The translations under genes were made by a program, and so were the position numbers. From CAYJRR01 sp964372275 [NCBI: uncultured bacterium] (lineage in GTDB: Bacteria; CAYJRR01): a stretch of DNA of 38,466 nt. How positions within the stretch are numbered: the stretch's first letter is position 1; every line of letters starts with the position of its first letter. Below, one piece after another: positions 1 to 6,933 of the stretch. A model generated the notes under the pieces. That model was given only the letters and a program-made list of their open reading frames with translations, made no database searches and had not been told where the DNA came from. The stretch spans positions 1 through 38,466 of the forward strand of contig CAYJRR010000032.1 of the NCBI GenBank assembly GCA_964372275.1. The letters run 5' to 3'.

Positions 1-212
1 CCCGCGTCGCCTTCGTCGCCGAGTCCCCCGGTGGAGCGGGTCCGCGGGGGCCGCTCGGGGAACGATTGCGGGAGGTCGACGTCTACCGGCGACTCGCCGC
101 CGGCTTCTTCCTCCTGGAGCGCCGCGATCCGCGCGAGGAAGCGGTCCACGTCCCGCGTTCGCCCGATCGGGCCCCATCGGGGGCCTCCTCGCCGACGGGA
201 GCCGGGCCGTGA
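1..212 (+). CDS. 3' end of an unidentified protein (5' truncated by the window edge)
   Basis: An open frame runs in from the left edge (first full codon at base 3) and stops at the TGA at 210-212. The visible 69 residues begin RVAFVAESPGG and contain a helix-like stretch around LREVDVYRRLAAGFFLLERR, then a Pro/Ser-rich tail. Third codon positions are strongly G/C, as in the real genes around it. The stop overlaps the GTG start of the MBL-fold gene (GTGA), the same coupling used throughout this operon. The family is not recognisable from this piece. A shadow frame cannot be excluded, but the phase and overlap favour a real gene end. Confidence 0.5.
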   Translation, partial: RVAFVAESPGGAGPRGPLGERLREVDVYRRLAAGFFLLERRDPREEAVHVPRSPDRAPSGASSPTGAGP

Positions 213-1015
213 CGACGGTCGGTGTCCCGCCGCGGCCGGTGCGGGGCCGGATCGTCGCCCATCCGGAGCTCCTCGGCTCCGGATCCGGCGTCCATCTCCT
301 CCGCGGCACCGGAATGTCGAACACCTACGTGCTCGGCCGGCGGCGATTGGCGGTGGTCGATCCGGGGGCGGCGTCGACGGCGGCGGCGGTGCTGGAGTTC
401 GTGACGCAGGAGCTCGGGAGGCGTCCCGCCGACGTCGGCTCGATCGTCGTCACCCACCTGCACTGCGATCACCTCGGCGGCGTCGCCGAGCTCGCCGGAA
501 GCACCGGCGCGCGCGTGGCGCTGCCGCGGGCGTCCCGGCCGTACGTCGAAGGTCGAAAGGCGATGCGCTGGGCGCCGATGTCTCGTTGGATCGAGATGAT
601 GCGTCTCTGGAAAGGGACCGACTTCACTTTTCCCGACCTGCGCGACGTGGTGCGCATGCCGTGGGCGGGCAGTCCGCTGGCGCGGCGCCATCGGCTCCCG
701 TTCGCGGTCGACCGGTGGCTCACCGAGGGGGAGGCCCTCGACCGCGCGCTCCCCTGGCGGGTGCTCGCCGCGCCGGGGCACACCGACGACTCGATCTGCC
801 TCCACCATCCGAAGGCGCGCGCGCTGGTCAGCGGCGACACGATCCTCGGCGTCGACGGGGAGGCCGTCTTCAATCCGTTCTTCGCCTTCGACGAGGATCG
901 CCGGCGCACCGAGCGGCGACTCCGCTCGCTTCGACCGCGGCACGTCCTGCCGGGCCACGGCCTGCCGGTGACCGGCGGCCGCGGGATCGTCGCTCACGGA
1001 TCGCCACGGCGATGA
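209..1015 (+). CDS. MBL-fold (metallo-beta-lactamase superfamily) hydrolase
   Basis: The 268-residue protein is a cytosolic metal-dependent hydrolase of the metallo-beta-lactamase fold. The hallmark THLHCDHLGG is at about residues 82-91 (H83, H85, D87, H88). Further ligand motifs are APGHTDDS, SGDTIL and LPGHG, in the usual order for glyoxalase-II/AHL-lactonase-like enzymes. An insertion between the first and second metal motifs (SRWIEMMRLWKG region) could shape the substrate pocket. The GTG start overlaps the preceding stop, and its own TGA overlaps the engB ATG (ATGA), so the three genes are translationally coupled. The substrate is not predictable from sequence. The superfamily call is firm and any narrower function is open. 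Confidence 0.88.
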   Translation: MTTVGVPPRPVRGRIVAHPELLGSGSGVHLLRGTGMSNTYVLGRRRLAVVDPGAASTAAAVLEFVTQELGRRPADVGSIVVTHLHCDHLGGVAELAGSTGARVALPRASRPYVEGRKAMRWAPMSRWIEMMRLWKGTDFTFPDLRDVVRMPWAGSPLARRHRLPFAVDRWLTEGEALDRALPWRVLAAPGHTDDSICLHHPKARALVSGDTILGVDGEAVFNPFFAFDEDRRRTERRLRSLRPRHVLPGHGLPVTGGRGIVAHGSPRR

Positions 1016-1596
1016 AGATCGCGCGCGCCTCGTTCCTCGTGAGCGCCGACGATCCGCGCGGCTTTCCCCCCGAAGGGCCGCCGGAGGTGGCGATCGCCGG
1101 CCGGTCGAACGTCGGGAAGTCGTCGGCGATCAATCGGCTGGTGAACCGCCACGGACTGGCGGTGACCTCGTCGACCCCGGGGCGGACGCGCCTCGTCAAC
1201 TTCTTCGAGGTCGACGGTCGCCTTCGCCTGGTCGACCTTCCCGGATACGGGTTCGCCAAGGCGTCGAAGGCCGAGCGCGCATCGTGGCGCGGGCGGGTCG
1301 AGCGCTACCTCGTCGAGAGGCGCACGCTGCGCGCCGTCGTCCACCTGGTCGACGCGCGGCACGACCCGGGCGCGCTCGACCTCGAGCTTTCCGACTGGCT
1401 GGCCGCGATCGGACGACCGGAGATCGTCGTCCTCACCAAGGCCGACAAGCTGACCCGCAACCAGCAGCGGGTCCGGGCCGCGGCGATCGAGCGGACGATG
1501 GAGCTCGCGGCGGGGGAAGCGATCCTTTTTTCCGCCAGGACCGGACTGGGGCGCGACGCGGTGTGGGGGCGGATCCGAGAGGTCGCGCGATTCTGA
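1012..1596 (+). CDS. engB: Ribosome biogenesis GTP-binding protein EngB (YihA/YsxC)
   Basis: The 194-residue TrmE-Era-EngA-EngB-family GTPase is known to act in late assembly of the 50S ribosomal subunit. GTPase motifs appear in order: the P-loop GRSNVGKSS at about residues 30-38, the switch II motif DLPGYGFA, TKADK for guanine recognition, and FSARTG as the G5 element. The N-terminal segment ASFLVSADDPRGFP resembles the family's lead-in (ASxxxxxxxPxxxxPEVAFAGRSNVGKS). The length matches the family (about 190-210 residues). The ATG overlaps the stop of the MBL gene by four bases. A GATC-rich palindrome follows in the short gap before the next gene. Confidence 0.97.
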   Translation: MKIARASFLVSADDPRGFPPEGPPEVAIAGRSNVGKSSAINRLVNRHGLAVTSSTPGRTRLVNFFEVDGRLRLVDLPGYGFAKASKAERASWRGRVERYLVERRTLRAVVHLVDARHDPGALDLELSDWLAAIGRPEIVVLTKADKLTRNQQRVRAAAIERTMELAAGEAILFSARTGLGRDAVWGRIREVARF

Positions 1597-1604
1597 CCTC
1601 CCCA

Positions 1605-1640
1605 GAACCGGATCCGATCCGGATCGGATCGGGTCGGTTC
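1605..1640. repeat. GATCCG-type intergenic inverted repeat
   Basis: The 36 bases between engB and the SurA-like gene form an inverted repeat. The left arm is GAACCG-GATCCGATCC and the right arm GGATCGGATC-gggt-CGGTTC, identical in reverse complement apart from a four-base bulge. There is no T tract after it, so it is not a classical intrinsic terminator. A related GATCCG palindrome lies before argS at 14129-14151. Confidence 0.6.
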
Positions 1641-1674
1641 CCTCGGGTGCCGGAATCTGCTTCCATCCGCACGG

Positions 1675-2325
1675 ATGAACGTGCTTGCCCTCGCGATCCT
1701 CCTCGGCGCGGCGAACGCCGCCGCTCCGTCGGACTCGCCGGCGGTCCTCGTCGACAAGGTGGTCGCCTTCGTCCAGGGCCGTCCGATCACGCTGTCGGAG
1801 GTCGAGCTGGAGGTCCGGCTCGGGCGCGCGGCCGCCGGGGACGCGGCGGGAGCGCTCGCCGCGATCGACGGGACCGACTCGGCGGCGATGCTGGAGGAGC
1901 TGGTCGACCGGGTCGCGGCGCTCCGTACGCTCAAGGGGCGTGCGCGAGAACCGATCCCGCCGGAGGCGGTCGACGCGGAGGTCGATCGCCTCCGCCGCGC
2001 GTTCGGCGCCGAGGAGGCGTGGCGCCGTTTCCTGGCGCGGATCGACCTTTCCGAGGACGAGGTGCGAGAGCGGCGCCGCCGTCGCCTGGAGGCGGCCTGG
2101 CTCGTCGACGTGCAGGCCGCTTCGCGCGTGCGCGTCGACCGCCGCGAAGTCGACGAGCTGCTCGCGAACAGCCCCGAGTTCCCCGACCGTGCCGCCGCCG
2201 AGGCGAGGCTGGCCGAGGAGCATGCGCGTCGGGCCCGCCGGGAGGTCCTGGAGAAGGCACGAGCCGACGCCGGGGTGCGCATCGTCGATCCCTTGCGGCC
2301 GGCGGGCGAGCTCGGGGGCCGATGA
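1675..2325 (+). CDS. SurA-like periplasmic chaperone without PPIase domain
   Basis: The 216-residue protein starts with a signal-peptide-like segment (MNVLALAILLGAANAAAPSD), so it is probably exported. The mature N-terminus, VDKVVAFVQGRPITLSEVELEVRL, is the typical opening of SurA/PpiD-type N-terminal chaperone domains (consensus VNxIVAxVNGxxITxSEl). The rest is charged helix, as expected for the SurA_N fold. No parvulin PPIase domain follows, because the protein ends about 60 residues after the helical core. It could be a chaperone-only SurA relative helping outer-membrane protein folding. Its TGA overlaps the rimI ATG (ATGA). There is no obvious strong Shine-Dalgarno before the ATG at 1675. 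The partner proteins are unknown. Confidence 0.72.
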   Translation: MNVLALAILLGAANAAAPSDSPAVLVDKVVAFVQGRPITLSEVELEVRLGRAAAGDAAGALAAIDGTDSAAMLEELVDRVAALRTLKGRAREPIPPEAVDAEVDRLRRAFGAEEAWRRFLARIDLSEDEVRERRRRRLEAAWLVDVQAASRVRVDRREVDELLANSPEFPDRAAAEARLAEEHARRARREVLEKARADAGVRIVDPLRPAGELGGR

Positions 2326-2837
2326 GGTCGGCTCCCATGGTCGCGCGTCCACGGATCTTGCTGGGAGAGATGGCGCCGGAGGAGCTCGACCTCCTCTACG
2401 ACATCGAGCGGGCGTCGTATCCGAGCCCCTGGCCGCGTGACGCCTTCCGCCGGGAGCTCACCCTCCCGTTCTCGAAGATCCTGGTCGCGCGCGGGGCCGA
2501 GGCGGGCGATCCGCCGCTGCTCGGCTACGCCGTGCTGTGGGTGGTGCGGGACGAGGCGCACGTGCTGAACCTCGCCGTGCACCCCGATCGCCGTCGCCGC
2601 GGGATCGCCTCCGAGCTGCTCCGGGCGGCGATCGACGCCGCACGTGCCAAAGGGGCCGAGATCCTGTATCTGGAGGTACGCCGATCGAACGTGGCGGCGC
2701 AGGAGCTCTACCGGCGGTTCGGTTTCAAGCACGTCGGTGTGCGCCCGCGCTACTACGAGGACAACCGGGAGGACGCGTTGGTGATGCTGTTGGGGCTCGC
2801 GGATACGGGAGGACGGTCGGACCCGGAGGGGCGATGA
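2322..2837 (+). CDS. rimI: Ribosomal protein S18-alanine N-acetyltransferase RimI-like (GNAT)
   Basis: The 171-residue GNAT acetyltransferase most resembles RimI, which acetylates the N-terminal alanine of ribosomal protein S18 using acetyl-CoA. Family motifs are visible: IERASYPSPWPRDAFRREL near the N-terminus, HVLNLAVHPDRRRRGIASELL (beta4 plus the R-R-x-G-x-A pyrophosphate loop), and EVRRSNVAAQELYRRFGF followed by GVRPRYYED, all characteristic of RimI. The start at 2322 overlaps the preceding stop. An internal ATG at 2337 would remove only five residues. The end overlaps the pyrK start by four bases. RimI assignment rests on the NVAAQELYRRFGF and RPRYYEDN signatures, and another GNAT substrate remains possible. 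Confidence 0.88.
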   Translation: MRSAPMVARPRILLGEMAPEELDLLYDIERASYPSPWPRDAFRRELTLPFSKILVARGAEAGDPPLLGYAVLWVVRDEAHVLNLAVHPDRRRRGIASELLRAAIDAARAKGAEILYLEVRRSNVAAQELYRRFGFKHVGVRPRYYEDNREDALVMLLGLADTGGRSDPEGR

Positions 2838-3655
2838 AGCGGACGGTCGCCGTGCTGGAGGAGAATCGGCGCCTCGCCGACGGGGTGCACGTCCTCGTCC
2901 TCCGCGGCGAGCGGTTCGCGGACGACGTCCGTCCCGGCCAGTTCGCGATGCTGCGCGCCCCCGGTCCCGAACCGCTGCTCGCCCGGCCGATGGCCTACAT
3001 GACGGCGGACGGATCGCGCGCGTCGTTCGGAATGAAGGTGGTCGGCCGCGGGACCGCGCTCCTCGCCCGGACGCCGCCCGGGACCGAGCTCGTCGTCTGG
3101 GGGCCGCTGGGACGCCCGTTCGCCGCGCCGGCCCCGGGGATTCGCCACGTGCTCGTCGGCGGAGGGATCGGGGTGCCGCCGCTGGTGATGCAGGCGCGTT
3201 CGCTGGTCGCCGCCGGGGCGGCGATCGACGCGGTGCTCGTCGGCAGCCGCACCGCCGGCGAGCTGTTCGGCCGCGCCGAGTTTGCGGCGCTTGGGCTCCG
3301 GCCGCTCGTCTCGACCGACGACGGCTCCGAGGGGCACCACGGCCGCGTGACCGACCTCCTCGCCAGGGTTCCGCTCGGCCGGGACGTGCGGGTGCAGGCG
3401 TGCGGGCCGACGCCGATGCTCGCCGCCGTCGCCCGTCTGGCGGCGAACGCCGCCGCGCGCTCGGAGCTGTCGCTCGAGGCGCGGATGGGGTGCGGCGTTG
3501 GCGCGTGCCGCGGCTGCATGGTCCCGGTCAGCGCCGAGGCGAAGGCGGCGCCCGGCGGCGTCTTCGAAGGGCGGGAGCTGCTCTGTCTGTGTCTCGACGG
3601 TCCGGTGGTCGATGCCCGCGACGTCGATCTCGCCGCGCTGGAGAGGATCCATTGA
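2834..3655 (+). CDS. pyrK: Dihydroorotate dehydrogenase B (NAD+), electron transfer subunit PyrK
   Basis: The 273-residue FAD and [2Fe-2S] subunit passes electrons from PyrD to NAD+ in pyrimidine synthesis. The N-terminal flavin-binding barrel includes RPGQFAMLRAP and LLARPMAYM. The usual RPxS flavin motif reads RPMAY here. The NAD-binding part has VGGGIGVPPLV and the ACGPTPML loop. At the C-terminus the iron-sulphur ligands are seen in MGCGVGACRGC and then C in LLCLCLDGPV. The GGAGGGG Shine-Dalgarno at 2825-2831 is close before the ATG. Its TGA overlaps the TTG start of pyrD, which fits one heterotetrameric complex made from a coupled operon. Confidence 0.96.
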   Translation: MKRTVAVLEENRRLADGVHVLVLRGERFADDVRPGQFAMLRAPGPEPLLARPMAYMTADGSRASFGMKVVGRGTALLARTPPGTELVVWGPLGRPFAAPAPGIRHVLVGGGIGVPPLVMQARSLVAAGAAIDAVLVGSRTAGELFGRAEFAALGLRPLVSTDDGSEGHHGRVTDLLARVPLGRDVRVQACGPTPMLAAVARLAANAAARSELSLEARMGCGVGACRGCMVPVSAEAKAAPGGVFEGRELLCLCLDGPVVDARDVDLAALERIH

Positions 3656-4563
3656 TCGATCCACTGTCGGTCGATTTGAACGGTATCGTTCTGCGCAACC
3701 CGGTGCTGCTCGCGTCGGGGTGCGTCGGTTACGGGCACGAGTACCGCCAGCTCGTCGACTACTCGAAGATCGGCGGGATCGTCACCAAGTCGGTGAGCCT
3801 GGCTCCGCGCGCCGGGAACCCGCCGCCGCGGATCTGGGAGACGCCGGCCGGGATGCTCAACGCCATCGGCCTCGAGAACCCCGGAATCGACCGCTTCCTC
3901 GCGGAGAAGTGCCCGCTGCTGCGCGCGCTCCCGACGACGATCGTCGCCTCGGTGGTGGGGGCGACGATGGAGGAGTTTGCCGAGGTCGCGGCGCGGATGG
4001 ACGGCGAGGAGGCGATCCGGGCGTTGGAGCTGAACATCTCCTGCCCCAACGTCTCGCACGGCACCGACTTCGGCCGGGATCCCGACGCGGCGGAGCGGAT
4101 CGTCCGGGTGGTGCGGGCACGGACCGCCAAGCCGATCGTCGTCAAGTTGACCCCGGAGGCGCCGGACGTGCCGGCCGTCGCGCGCGGGGCCGAGCGGGGC
4201 GGGGCGCACGCCATCAGCCTCTGCAACACCTGGAGGGGGCTGTCGGTCGACGTCGAGACCGGGCGCCCGCGGATCGCCAACGTCACCGGCGGATTCTCCG
4301 GCCCCGCCGTCCGGCCGCTCGCCGTGCGTCACACCTGGGAGGTGGCGAAGGCGGTGTCGATCCCGGTGATCGGCATCGGCGGGATCGCGACCGCCGCCGA
4401 CGCGCTGGAGTTCCTGATCGTCGGGGCCAAGGCGGTGCAGGTCGGGACGGCGCTCTTTGCCGACCCGGCGGCCCCCGAGGCGATCGTCGACGGCTTGCGC
4501 GCGTTCGTGACGCGCAAGGGGCTCGATCGCCTCGACCGGATCACGGGATCGTTCCGGCCATAG
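3652..4563 (+). CDS. pyrD: Dihydroorotate dehydrogenase B (NAD+), catalytic subunit PyrD
   Basis: The 303-residue FMN enzyme oxidises dihydroorotate to orotate. It is class 1B, as its pairing with PyrK shows. Signatures: NPVLLASGCVGYG, IGGIVTKSVS, the active-site loop ELNISCPNV with the catalytic cysteine used by class 1 enzymes, KLTPEAPD, and the phosphate-binding IPVIGIGGIATAADALEFL followed by GAKAVQVGTALF. The rare TTG start at 3652 is chosen because it overlaps the pyrK stop (TTGA) and gives the expected N-terminus (IDPLSVDLNGIVLRNP). It is the last gene of the operon. A REP-like palindrome follows. Confidence 0.96.
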   Translation: MIDPLSVDLNGIVLRNPVLLASGCVGYGHEYRQLVDYSKIGGIVTKSVSLAPRAGNPPPRIWETPAGMLNAIGLENPGIDRFLAEKCPLLRALPTTIVASVVGATMEEFAEVAARMDGEEAIRALELNISCPNVSHGTDFGRDPDAAERIVRVVRARTAKPIVVKLTPEAPDVPAVARGAERGGAHAISLCNTWRGLSVDVETGRPRIANVTGGFSGPAVRPLAVRHTWEVAKAVSIPVIGIGGIATAADALEFLIVGAKAVQVGTALFADPAAPEAIVDGLRAFVTRKGLDRLDRITGSFRP

Positions 4564-4571
4564 GGGTCCCC

Positions 4572-4651
4572 CCTGGGTTGCTGCGTAGCCCGGGACGCAT
4601 CCACCCCGAGACCCGGGTCTCCGCAATCCACCGATGGCAAGCCCAGGCTAC
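4572..4651. repeat. REP-like palindromic intergenic element
   Basis: About 80 bases after pyrD contain nested inverted repeats. CCTGGGTTGC (4572-4581) is opposed by GCAAGCCCAGG (4637-4647), and GTAGCC (4585-4590) by GGCTAC (4646-4651). In the middle lies a perfect 14-base palindrome GAGACCCGGGTCTC (4608-4621), and ATCCACC occurs as a direct repeat on both sides. This architecture resembles dispersed extragenic palindromes with a GTAGCC..GGCTAC border. No T tract follows. It could also act as the transcription end of the pyr operon. Confidence 0.5.
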
Positions 4652-4711
4652 AGACCGAGGCGAGTCGGCGCGCAATCGGCCCTCGACCGATTTCGAGGAA
4701 AACTTAGTAAG

Positions 4712-4744
4712 TGTTTGAAAAACAAACAGTTATTGAAATGATAT
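4712..4744 (+). promoter_or_regulatory. A/T-rich island with small inverted repeat; weak sigma-70-like elements
   Basis: In otherwise 70 percent GC DNA, about 4690-4745 is A/T-rich. It contains the inverted repeat TGTTTG-AAAAA-CAAACA (4712-4728). TTGAAA (4715-4720) with an 18-base spacer to TGATAT (4739-4744) is a poor to fair sigma-70 match. The repeat could be an operator or simply part of the promoter. It lies just upstream of the stronger sigma-54 candidate. No gene is supported in 4652-4800. Confidence 0.4.
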
Positions 4745-4771
4745 GGCGGGCGATATCCCCCCTTGAACCCA

Positions 4772-4788
4772 CGGGCACGGCGGTTGCT
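4772..4788 (+). promoter_or_regulatory. Sigma-54 (-24/-12) promoter of the FHA activator gene
   Basis: CGGGCACGGCGGTTGCT matches the sigma-54 consensus YTGGCACGRNNNTTGCW at all but one position. The invariant GG (4774-4775) and GC (4786-4787) have the required 12-base offset. The predicted transcription start is about base 4799, only two bases before the ATG at 4801. A sigma-54 promoter in front of a gene for a sigma-54 activator suggests autoregulation. No upstream activator site could be identified with confidence. Confidence 0.6.
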
Positions 4789-4800
4789 CAACCGACCGCC

Positions 4801-6186
4801 ATGTCCTCGTCTTCGCTCGATCTGAACGAACCGTCCGTCGACGTCGCCCTGTCCGACCTGGTCGGGAGCTCGATGGGGGCGCAGTGGAACGTCCGGCGTT
4901 GCCGCTTCACCGTGCTGTCCGGATCGTCCCAGGGCGCGACCGCCGTTCTCTCGCAGCCGTTCTTCCGCGTCGGCAAGCACCCCTCCTGCGAGGTGCTGAT
5001 CTCCGACAGCTCCGTCTCGCGCAAGCACCTCGAGGTGCGTCTGACCGACGACGGCTTCGAGCTCAACGACAGCGGCAGTCGCAACGGGACCTGGGTGGCG
5101 GGGATGCGCGTCGGCAAGGTGACGCTGCGAGGATCGGCGGAGCTGGTGCTCGGCAACGCCCGCGTGCGGTTCGATCCGGTCGACGAGCACGTGGAGCTCA
5201 AGCTCTCCGAGCGCGAGTCGTTCGGGCGCCTGTGCGGAAAGAGCCCGCTGATGCGGGCGGTCTTCGCCGTCCTGGAGAAGGCGGCCGAATCGGACGTGAC
5301 GCTCCTGATCGAAGGGGAGAGCGGCACCGGCAAGGAGGTCGCCGCCCGCGCGGTGCACAGCGAAGGGAACCGCAAGGACGGGCCGTTCGTCGTCTTCGAC
5401 TGCAGCTCGGTTCCGGCGCAGCTGCTCGCGTCCGAGCTGTTCGGGCACGTGAAAGGGGCCTTCACCGGCGCCAGCCAGTCGCGGCCCGGCGCCTTCCGGT
5501 CGGCGCACGGCGGAACGCTGTTCCTGGACGAGATCGGCGAGCTGCCGCTCGACCAGCAGGCGGCGCTGCTGCGCACCGTCGAGACCCATTCGGTCCGCCC
5601 GGTCGGGAGCAACCTCGAGGTTCCGGCCGACGTCCGGATCATCGCCGCCACCAACCGCCGCCTCGAGAACGAAGTCGCCGCGGGCCGTTTCCGCCGTGAT
5701 CTCTACCACCGCTTGAGCGTGGTGAAGGTGACGCTGCCGCCGCTCCGCGCGCGCGCCGAGGACATCGAGCCGACGGTGATCGCGTTCCTGAACGACGCGC
5801 GCCGCCAGAACGCCGAGGTTCCCGAGAGCCTGCCTCGCACCTTGATCGAAGCGTTCATGCGCTATCGGTGGCCCGGGAACGTTCGCGAGCTCCGGAACGT
5901 CGTCGAACGGTCGCTCGCGCTCGGCGCGACCGACGGGTCGGAGCTGGCCCTCGAGGCGCAGGCCCTCCACGGCCCGGCCGCCCCCGGGGGCTCGATCCAG
6001 GTTCCGTTCGCCATGCCCTATGCCGAGGCCAAGGAGGCCGTCCTGACGGCCTTCGAAGAGGCCTACGCCCGGGCCGCCCTGGAGCGCCACCACCGCAACG
6101 TCTCCCGCGCCGCCCGTGCCTCCGGGCTGTCCCGCCGGCACCTGCAGCGGCTGATGGCCCGGCTCGGGCTCCGCGAGAAGACCTAA
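4801..6186 (+). CDS. FHA-domain sigma-54-dependent transcriptional activator
   Basis: The 461-residue bacterial enhancer-binding protein has three parts. An N-terminal FHA phosphothreonine-binding domain lies at about residues 35-122 (FRVGKHPSCEVLISD, SVSRKHLEV, DSGSRNGTWVAG). The central AAA+ domain (about 142-375) has Walker A GESGTGKE, the sigma-54-contacting GAFTGA, Walker B GGTLFLDEIGEL and the arginine-finger region RRDLYHRLSV. The C-terminal Fis-type helix-turn-helix reads NVSRAARASGLSRRHLQRLM. There is no receiver domain, so control is probably by Ser/Thr phosphorylation read by FHA. An upstream GTG at 4711 would add an A/T-rich leader and cover the promoters, so ATG 4801 is preferred. 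ATG 4873, with GGGAG before it, is an alternative that would remove residues 1-24. Confidence 0.93.
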   Translation: MSSSSLDLNEPSVDVALSDLVGSSMGAQWNVRRCRFTVLSGSSQGATAVLSQPFFRVGKHPSCEVLISDSSVSRKHLEVRLTDDGFELNDSGSRNGTWVAGMRVGKVTLRGSAELVLGNARVRFDPVDEHVELKLSERESFGRLCGKSPLMRAVFAVLEKAAESDVTLLIEGESGTGKEVAARAVHSEGNRKDGPFVVFDCSSVPAQLLASELFGHVKGAFTGASQSRPGAFRSAHGGTLFLDEIGELPLDQQAALLRTVETHSVRPVGSNLEVPADVRIIAATNRRLENEVAAGRFRRDLYHRLSVVKVTLPPLRARAEDIEPTVIAFLNDARRQNAEVPESLPRTLIEAFMRYRWPGNVRELRNVVERSLALGATDGSELALEAQALHGPAAPGGSIQVPFAMPYAEAKEAVLTAFEEAYARAALERHHRNVSRAARASGLSRRHLQRLMARLGLREKT

Positions 6187-6262
6187 CCCACGGAATCTCG
6201 CGGGGCGCCTGAGTGGCGCGCGCCCACGCGGCGGCCGGGGTCGTGGGTCGTTCCTTTGCCGC

Positions 6263-6291
6263 TTGCCCCGAAATCTCCGACATGCTAGAGG
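6263..6291 (+). promoter_or_regulatory. Putative sigma-70 promoter of the rimP-nusA-infB operon
   Basis: TTGCCC (6263-6268), a 17-base spacer and TAGAGG (6286-6291) preceded by TG-C form an extended -10 promoter candidate (TGCTAGAGG). Transcription would start near 6298, upstream of the strong terminator at 6334-6360. The same TGCTA -10 core occurs before argS and ffh. Confidence 0.45.
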
Positions 6292-6309
6292 TCCCTCACA
6301 TTTTTCGTG

Positions 6310-6325
6310 GGTCCTGACCGGGACC
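6310..6325 (+). other. Leader hairpin before rimP
   Basis: GGTCC (6310-6314) pairs with GGACC (6321-6325) around a six-base loop and is followed by TTTT. It is the first of three hairpins in the rimP leader. The third is a very stable CCCGCGCC-C-GGCGCGGG at 6363-6379. These may take part in control of the downstream operon. Confidence 0.4.
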
Positions 6326-6333
6326 TTTTGAAA

Positions 6334-6360
6334 AGTGGGCTTCCCGCCCGCTTTTTTTTT
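6334..6360 (+). terminator. Intrinsic terminator (possible attenuator) before rimP
   Basis: AGTGGGC (6334-6340) and GCCCGCT (6346-6352) form a seven-pair stem (one G-T pair) with loop TTCCC, followed by a run of eight further T residues to 6360. It is the clearest rho-independent terminator in the window. It can end the transcript of the sigma-54 activator gene. Because a promoter candidate lies upstream at 6263-6291, it could also attenuate rimP-nusA-infB. A second copy of GCCCGC at 6362-6367 could compete for the left arm. Confidence 0.8.
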
Positions 6361-6428
6361 CGCCCGCGCCCGGCGCGGGTGGAGAGAAAAGGGGGGTCGG
6401 GGGTCGGTCGAAGCGCCTGACACGCGCG

Positions 6429-6911
6429 ATGGAGAGCGGGACCGTGGCGAGAGCCAAGGATGGAGTCGTGCTGCGTATCCAGGAGGTCTGCGAGCCGGTG
6501 CTCGCCGACCTGGGGTACGAGCTCGTCTCGCTCGAGCGGACGGTGGAGCACGGCCGCCCGATCGTCCGCCTCTACATCGACCGGGCCGAGGGCGGCATCG
6601 CGCTGGACGATTGCGTGCGGGTCACCCGGGAGCTGTCGCCGGCGCTCGACGTCGCCGACCTCCTCCCCGGTCGCTACGAGCTGGAGGTCAGCTCGCCGGG
6701 GGTGAACCGGCCGCTCGCGCGCCGGGTCGACTTCGAGCGGTTCGCGGGCCAACGGGTCGCGGTGCGCACCTACGAGAAGGTCGGGGACCGGCGCAACTTC
6801 CTCGGCGTCCTGCTCGGGGTCGAGGGGGACGAGATTCGCATCGACGTGGACGGTCGGGAGCATCGGGTGCCGCTGGAGGAGGTCTCCAAGGCGCACCTCG
6901 ACGTTTTGTAG
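6429..6911 (+). CDS. rimP: Ribosome maturation factor RimP
   Basis: The 160-residue protein is needed for 30S subunit maturation. Family features are [25 protein letters not shown] (N-terminal domain), the [30 protein letters not shown] signature centred on [13 protein letters not shown], and a C-terminal Sm-like barrel ([17 protein letters not shown]). It heads the classic rimP-nusA-infB cluster. ATG 6429 is used. A second in-frame candidate downstream, GTG (V6), would remove little. A long structured leader with terminator precedes it. Confidence 0.96.
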   Translation: MESGTVARAKDGVVLRIQEVCEPVLADLGYELVSLERTVEHGRPIVRLYIDRAEGGIALDDCVRVTRELSPALDVADLLPGRYELEVSSPGVNRPLARRVDFERFAGQRVAVRTYEKVGDRRNFLGVLLGVEGDEIRIDVDGREHRVPLEEVSKAHLDVL

Positions 6912-6933
6912 GCAACGCATCAGGAGAGGCTTC

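Noticed and set aside
4711-4800. GTG start at 4711 for the sigma-54 activator
   Set aside because: The extra 30 codons would run over an A/T island and the sigma-54 promoter; codon use differs from the gene and the FHA domain does not need them.
6187-6262. Small gene in the gap after the sigma-54 activator
   Set aside because: No open frame with a ribosome binding site or good codon use; only GC-rich hairpin-prone sequence.
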